Under the pieces are notes generated by a model. It did no database searches. It was not told the DNA's origin and was given only the letters and a program-made list of their open reading frames with translations. Positions 49,264-50,783 of a stretch of 50,783 nucleotides of DNA are shown piece by piece. A program made the position numbers and the translations under genes. The stretch is from Clostridia bacterium (GTDB lineage: Bacteria; Bacillota; Clostridia; Christensenellales; Borkfalkiaceae). The number at the start of each line of letters is the position of its first letter. The stretch's first letter is position 1. The stretch spans positions 1 through 50,783 of the forward strand of contig JAFTTJ010000013.1 of assembly GCA_017466825.1 (NCBI GenBank). Reading direction: 5' to 3'.

Positions 49264-50271
49264 ATGAAAGATAATTTAATAAAGGTAGCCTTTTTCGACG
49301 CTAAGCCGTACGATAAACCCGCCTTTGAAAAACTTGCCGAAGAAAGGGGGTTAAGGATAAAATATTTTGAAACTCGCCTTACCGAAGATACCGTTAATTT
49401 GGCAAGGGGTTACGACGCCGTTTGCGTTTTCGTAAACGACTCGGTTACGGCGGAAGTAATAGAGTCGCTCGTTGAATTTGGCGTAAAGATAATCGCGCTA
49501 AGATGCGCGGGCTTTAACAACGTGGATATAAAGAGCGCAAAAGGTAAAATAAAGGTGGTGAGAGTGCCTGCCTATTCGCCGTACGCCGTTGCCGAGCATA
49601 CCATGGCGTTACTTTTAACGTCGATAAGGCGAATCCATAAGGCTTATATAAGGACGAGAGATTTTAATTTTAGCCTTTCAAACCTTACGGGTTTTGACCT
49701 ACACGGTAAGACGGTGGGGGTTGTCGGAACGGGTAAAATAGGCAGGGTATTTATAGATATTTGCAAGGGTTTCGGTATGAAAGTTTTATGTTACGACAAA
49801 TACCCAAATCCCGAAGTGGAAGACGGAAAAACGGTTGTTTACGCGCCTATAGACCGACTTTTTGAAGAAAGCGACGTCATTTCCTTGCATTGTCCACTCA
49901 CCGAAGAAACCTATCACTTAATAGACGAAAAGAGTTTAGAAAAGTGTAAAAAGGGCGTGGTTATTTTAAACACGTCAAGGGGCGCGCTAGTTGACGCCGA
50001 AGCCCTTTTGGCAGGAATAAAGAGTAGAAAGGTCGGCGCGGCTTGCCTTGACGTATACGAAGAAGAAAGCGATCTGTTTTTTGAAGACAAGTCGGGGCAT
50101 ATTATGGAAGACGACGTTTTGGCAAGGCTTATTTCAATGCCAAACGTAATCGTAACGTCCCACCAAGCCTTTTTAACCGAAGAAGCCCTTTCGGCGATTG
50201 CCGAAGTTACCGTTGAAAATATAACGCAAGTTTTATCGGGTGGCAAATGCCAAAACGAAGTCGAGATATAA
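49264..50271 (+). CDS. ldhA: D-2-hydroxyacid dehydrogenase, probably D-lactate dehydrogenase
   Basis: A 335-residue NAD-dependent enzyme. The NAD loop GVVGTGKIGRVF lies near 152-163; the catalytic Arg is in LNTSRGALVD (about 236), Glu in CLDVYEEES (about 264) and His in VTSHQAFLTEEAL (about 299). The VYEEESDLFFEDKSG segment and overall length are typical of D-lactate dehydrogenases of the LdhA group, which turn pyruvate into D-lactate in fermentation. Other D-2-hydroxyacid substrates are possible. AGGAG precedes the ATG. Single gene. Confidence 0.9.
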   Translation: MKDNLIKVAFFDAKPYDKPAFEKLAEERGLRIKYFETRLTEDTVNLARGYDAVCVFVNDSVTAEVIESLVEFGVKIIALRCAGFNNVDIKSAKGKIKVVRVPAYSPYAVAEHTMALLLTSIRRIHKAYIRTRDFNFSLSNLTGFDLHGKTVGVVGTGKIGRVFIDICKGFGMKVLCYDKYPNPEVEDGKTVVYAPIDRLFEESDVISLHCPLTEETYHLIDEKSLEKCKKGVVILNTSRGALVDAEALLAGIKSRKVGAACLDVYEEESDLFFEDKSGHIMEDDVLARLISMPNVIVTSHQAFLTEEALSAIAEVTVENITQVLSGGKCQNEVEI

Positions 50272-50338
50272 ATAAGTCGTTTTTAGGCGTAAATTTGTCT
50301 AAAAAATTGTTCTACAAGCAAAAAAAATTAAAAACCCC

Positions 50339-50367
50339 TTGAAAAACCAACGTTTTTAATATATAAT
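50339..50367 (+). promoter_or_regulatory. promoter before the small ORF at 50392
   Basis: TTGAAA (50339-50344), 17-nt spacer, TATAAT (50362-50367). A second TATAAT lies at 50381-50386. Confidence 0.5.
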
Positions 50368-50391
50368 GATGTAGAGAGTTTATAATGGATA

Positions 50392-50514
50392 ATGCTTTTA
50401 GGTGCTAAACCCATTATCGGCGGTTCGGTTATTCCCCTTGACGAAAAGGGCGAAATCGTCAACCCGTACATTTATTATTGCGGTGACGTTTTTGGTACTA
50501 ACCCCACCGTTTAA
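50392..50514 (+). CDS. 40-codon ORF, possibly a gene fragment
   Basis: ATG at 50392 opens MLLGAKPIIGGSVIPL, DEKGEIVNPYIYYCGDVFG and TNPTV, then stop. The composition looks like real protein (strand, turn, strand), more like a remnant of a larger gene than a random frame. There is no clear ribosome site. A promoter ends 24 nt upstream, and a second -10-like TATAAT ends 5 nt before the ATG. Not recognised. It could be a truncated C-terminal fragment or a small leaderless gene. Confidence 0.3.
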   Translation: MLLGAKPIIGGSVIPLDEKGEIVNPYIYYCGDVFGTNPTV

Positions 50515-50530
50515 CAAATCATAAAAGCCT

Positions 50531-50550
50531 AATAATCGTCTTATAGGCTA
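50531..50550 (+). repeat. CTTATAG motif copy (50531)
   Basis: AATAATCGTCTTATAGGCTA, 17 nt after the stop of the 40-codon ORF. Confidence 0.6.
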
Positions 50551-50647
50551 GGTTTTAACAAAAAGGCTCTATCGCGCACGTGACTGATATTTAATTGCTT
50601 ATATGCTGTGATATCGCCATAAAAAATATTATATAAGGAAGGATAGT

Positions 50648-50783
50648 ATGCGTAAAATTTTATTGCTAATTATGGCGATTTCATTGTCGCTAGCATTGGT
50701 TTGTTGCGGTGAAGAAGAGTCTACGTCTTCGCCCGACTCTACCCCTGAATCGATTACGATTTCAGTAAGTGAATCTGAAAGCG
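50648..50783 (+). CDS. lipoprotein, N-terminal fragment (runs off the window)
   Basis: The ATG at 50648 follows AAGGAAGGA. The 45 visible codons give a signal peptide (MRKILLLIMAISLSLALVC) ending in a CC lipobox, then a Ser/Thr/Glu-rich linker (GEEESTSSPDSTPES, then SVSESES) as in surface lipoproteins such as substrate-binding proteins. The domain that would show its function lies beyond 50783. Confidence 0.75.
   Translation, partial: MRKILLLIMAISLSLALVCCGEEESTSSPDSTPESITISVSESES

Noticed and set aside
3743-50550. CTTATAG motif as the AddAB Chi site
   Set aside because: Known AddAB Chi sites are 5-8 nt and far more frequent. This motif is longer, rarer, found on both strands and concentrated after stop codons.

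Overview
The window looks like a chromosome segment from an uncultured, low-GC anaerobic Firmicute (Clostridia-like). The signs are gene content (type III glutamine synthetase, AddAB, PadR/DUF1700/DUF4097 cluster, FprA flavoprotein plus rubredoxin, CvpA, DUF1893, YpsA/DUF1273), TTGACA-17-TATAAT promoters, AGGAG ribosome sites and several lipobox proteins of Gram-positive style. YyaC-like and CwlD-like genes hint at a spore-forming ancestry. There are no rRNA genes, CRISPR arrays, transposases or prophage genes. One tRNA (Phe, GAA) is present.

Layout. 1-45: start of dnaN on the minus strand. 60-490: AT-rich intergenic region with DnaA-box-like sites and a 24-bp AT palindrome, a good oriC candidate. 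493-3729: rsmG and an 847-residue MORN-repeat protein. 3803-7300: LRR_5-like protein, tRNA-Phe, an ABC exporter, and a DUF559 endonuclease gene bracketed by inverted copies of a palindromic repeat. 7350-10959: pheS-pheT. 10956-11380: a tandem array of a structured repeat (R1). 11422-19203: DUF1893, ferredoxin-type aldo/keto reductase, small membrane protein, papain-like protein, YpsA, PepV-type peptidase, gltX, CvpA and YyaC. 19365-21267: PadR-DUF1700-DUF4097 operon. 21289-22866: a lipoprotein gene between two 118-bp direct repeats. 22899-26385: PH-like membrane protein, ABC-F protein, gap. 26380-27340: structured repeats and a leaderless HTH gene between two identical 40-bp terminators. 27390-32232: lipoproteins and an HTH repressor divergent from two YbjN-like paralogues, one of which needs a -1 frameshift. 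32432-32523: a second DnaA-box cluster. 32603-36028: CwlD-like amidase and a UvrD-type helicase with an inserted DnaQ-type exonuclease. 36146-38734: more R1/R2 repeats and glnA type III. 38837-45623: addB-addA on the minus strand. 45875 to end: lipoprotein, FprA-type flavoprotein, rubredoxin, D-2-hydroxyacid dehydrogenase and the start of another lipoprotein.

The most unusual material is non-coding. (1) R1 is a roughly 125-nt element with five full copies, all on the plus strand. Its closing stem (P1) and long stem (P3) change sequence but keep pairing, around a constant GACC-AACAA-GGTC cap; two copies begin inside the stop codons of pheT and gap. (2) A 14-18 bp motif, TTAATCGRCTTATAGVCC, occurs 11 times, mostly just after stop codons, and once exactly where the exonuclease is inserted into the helicase. 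(3) At least four genes have a -10 box 5-6 nt before the ATG and no Shine-Dalgarno site, as expected for leaderless mRNAs. (4) Two single genes are bracketed by duplicated terminators. Everything was read by eye; identities without a named motif are tentative.
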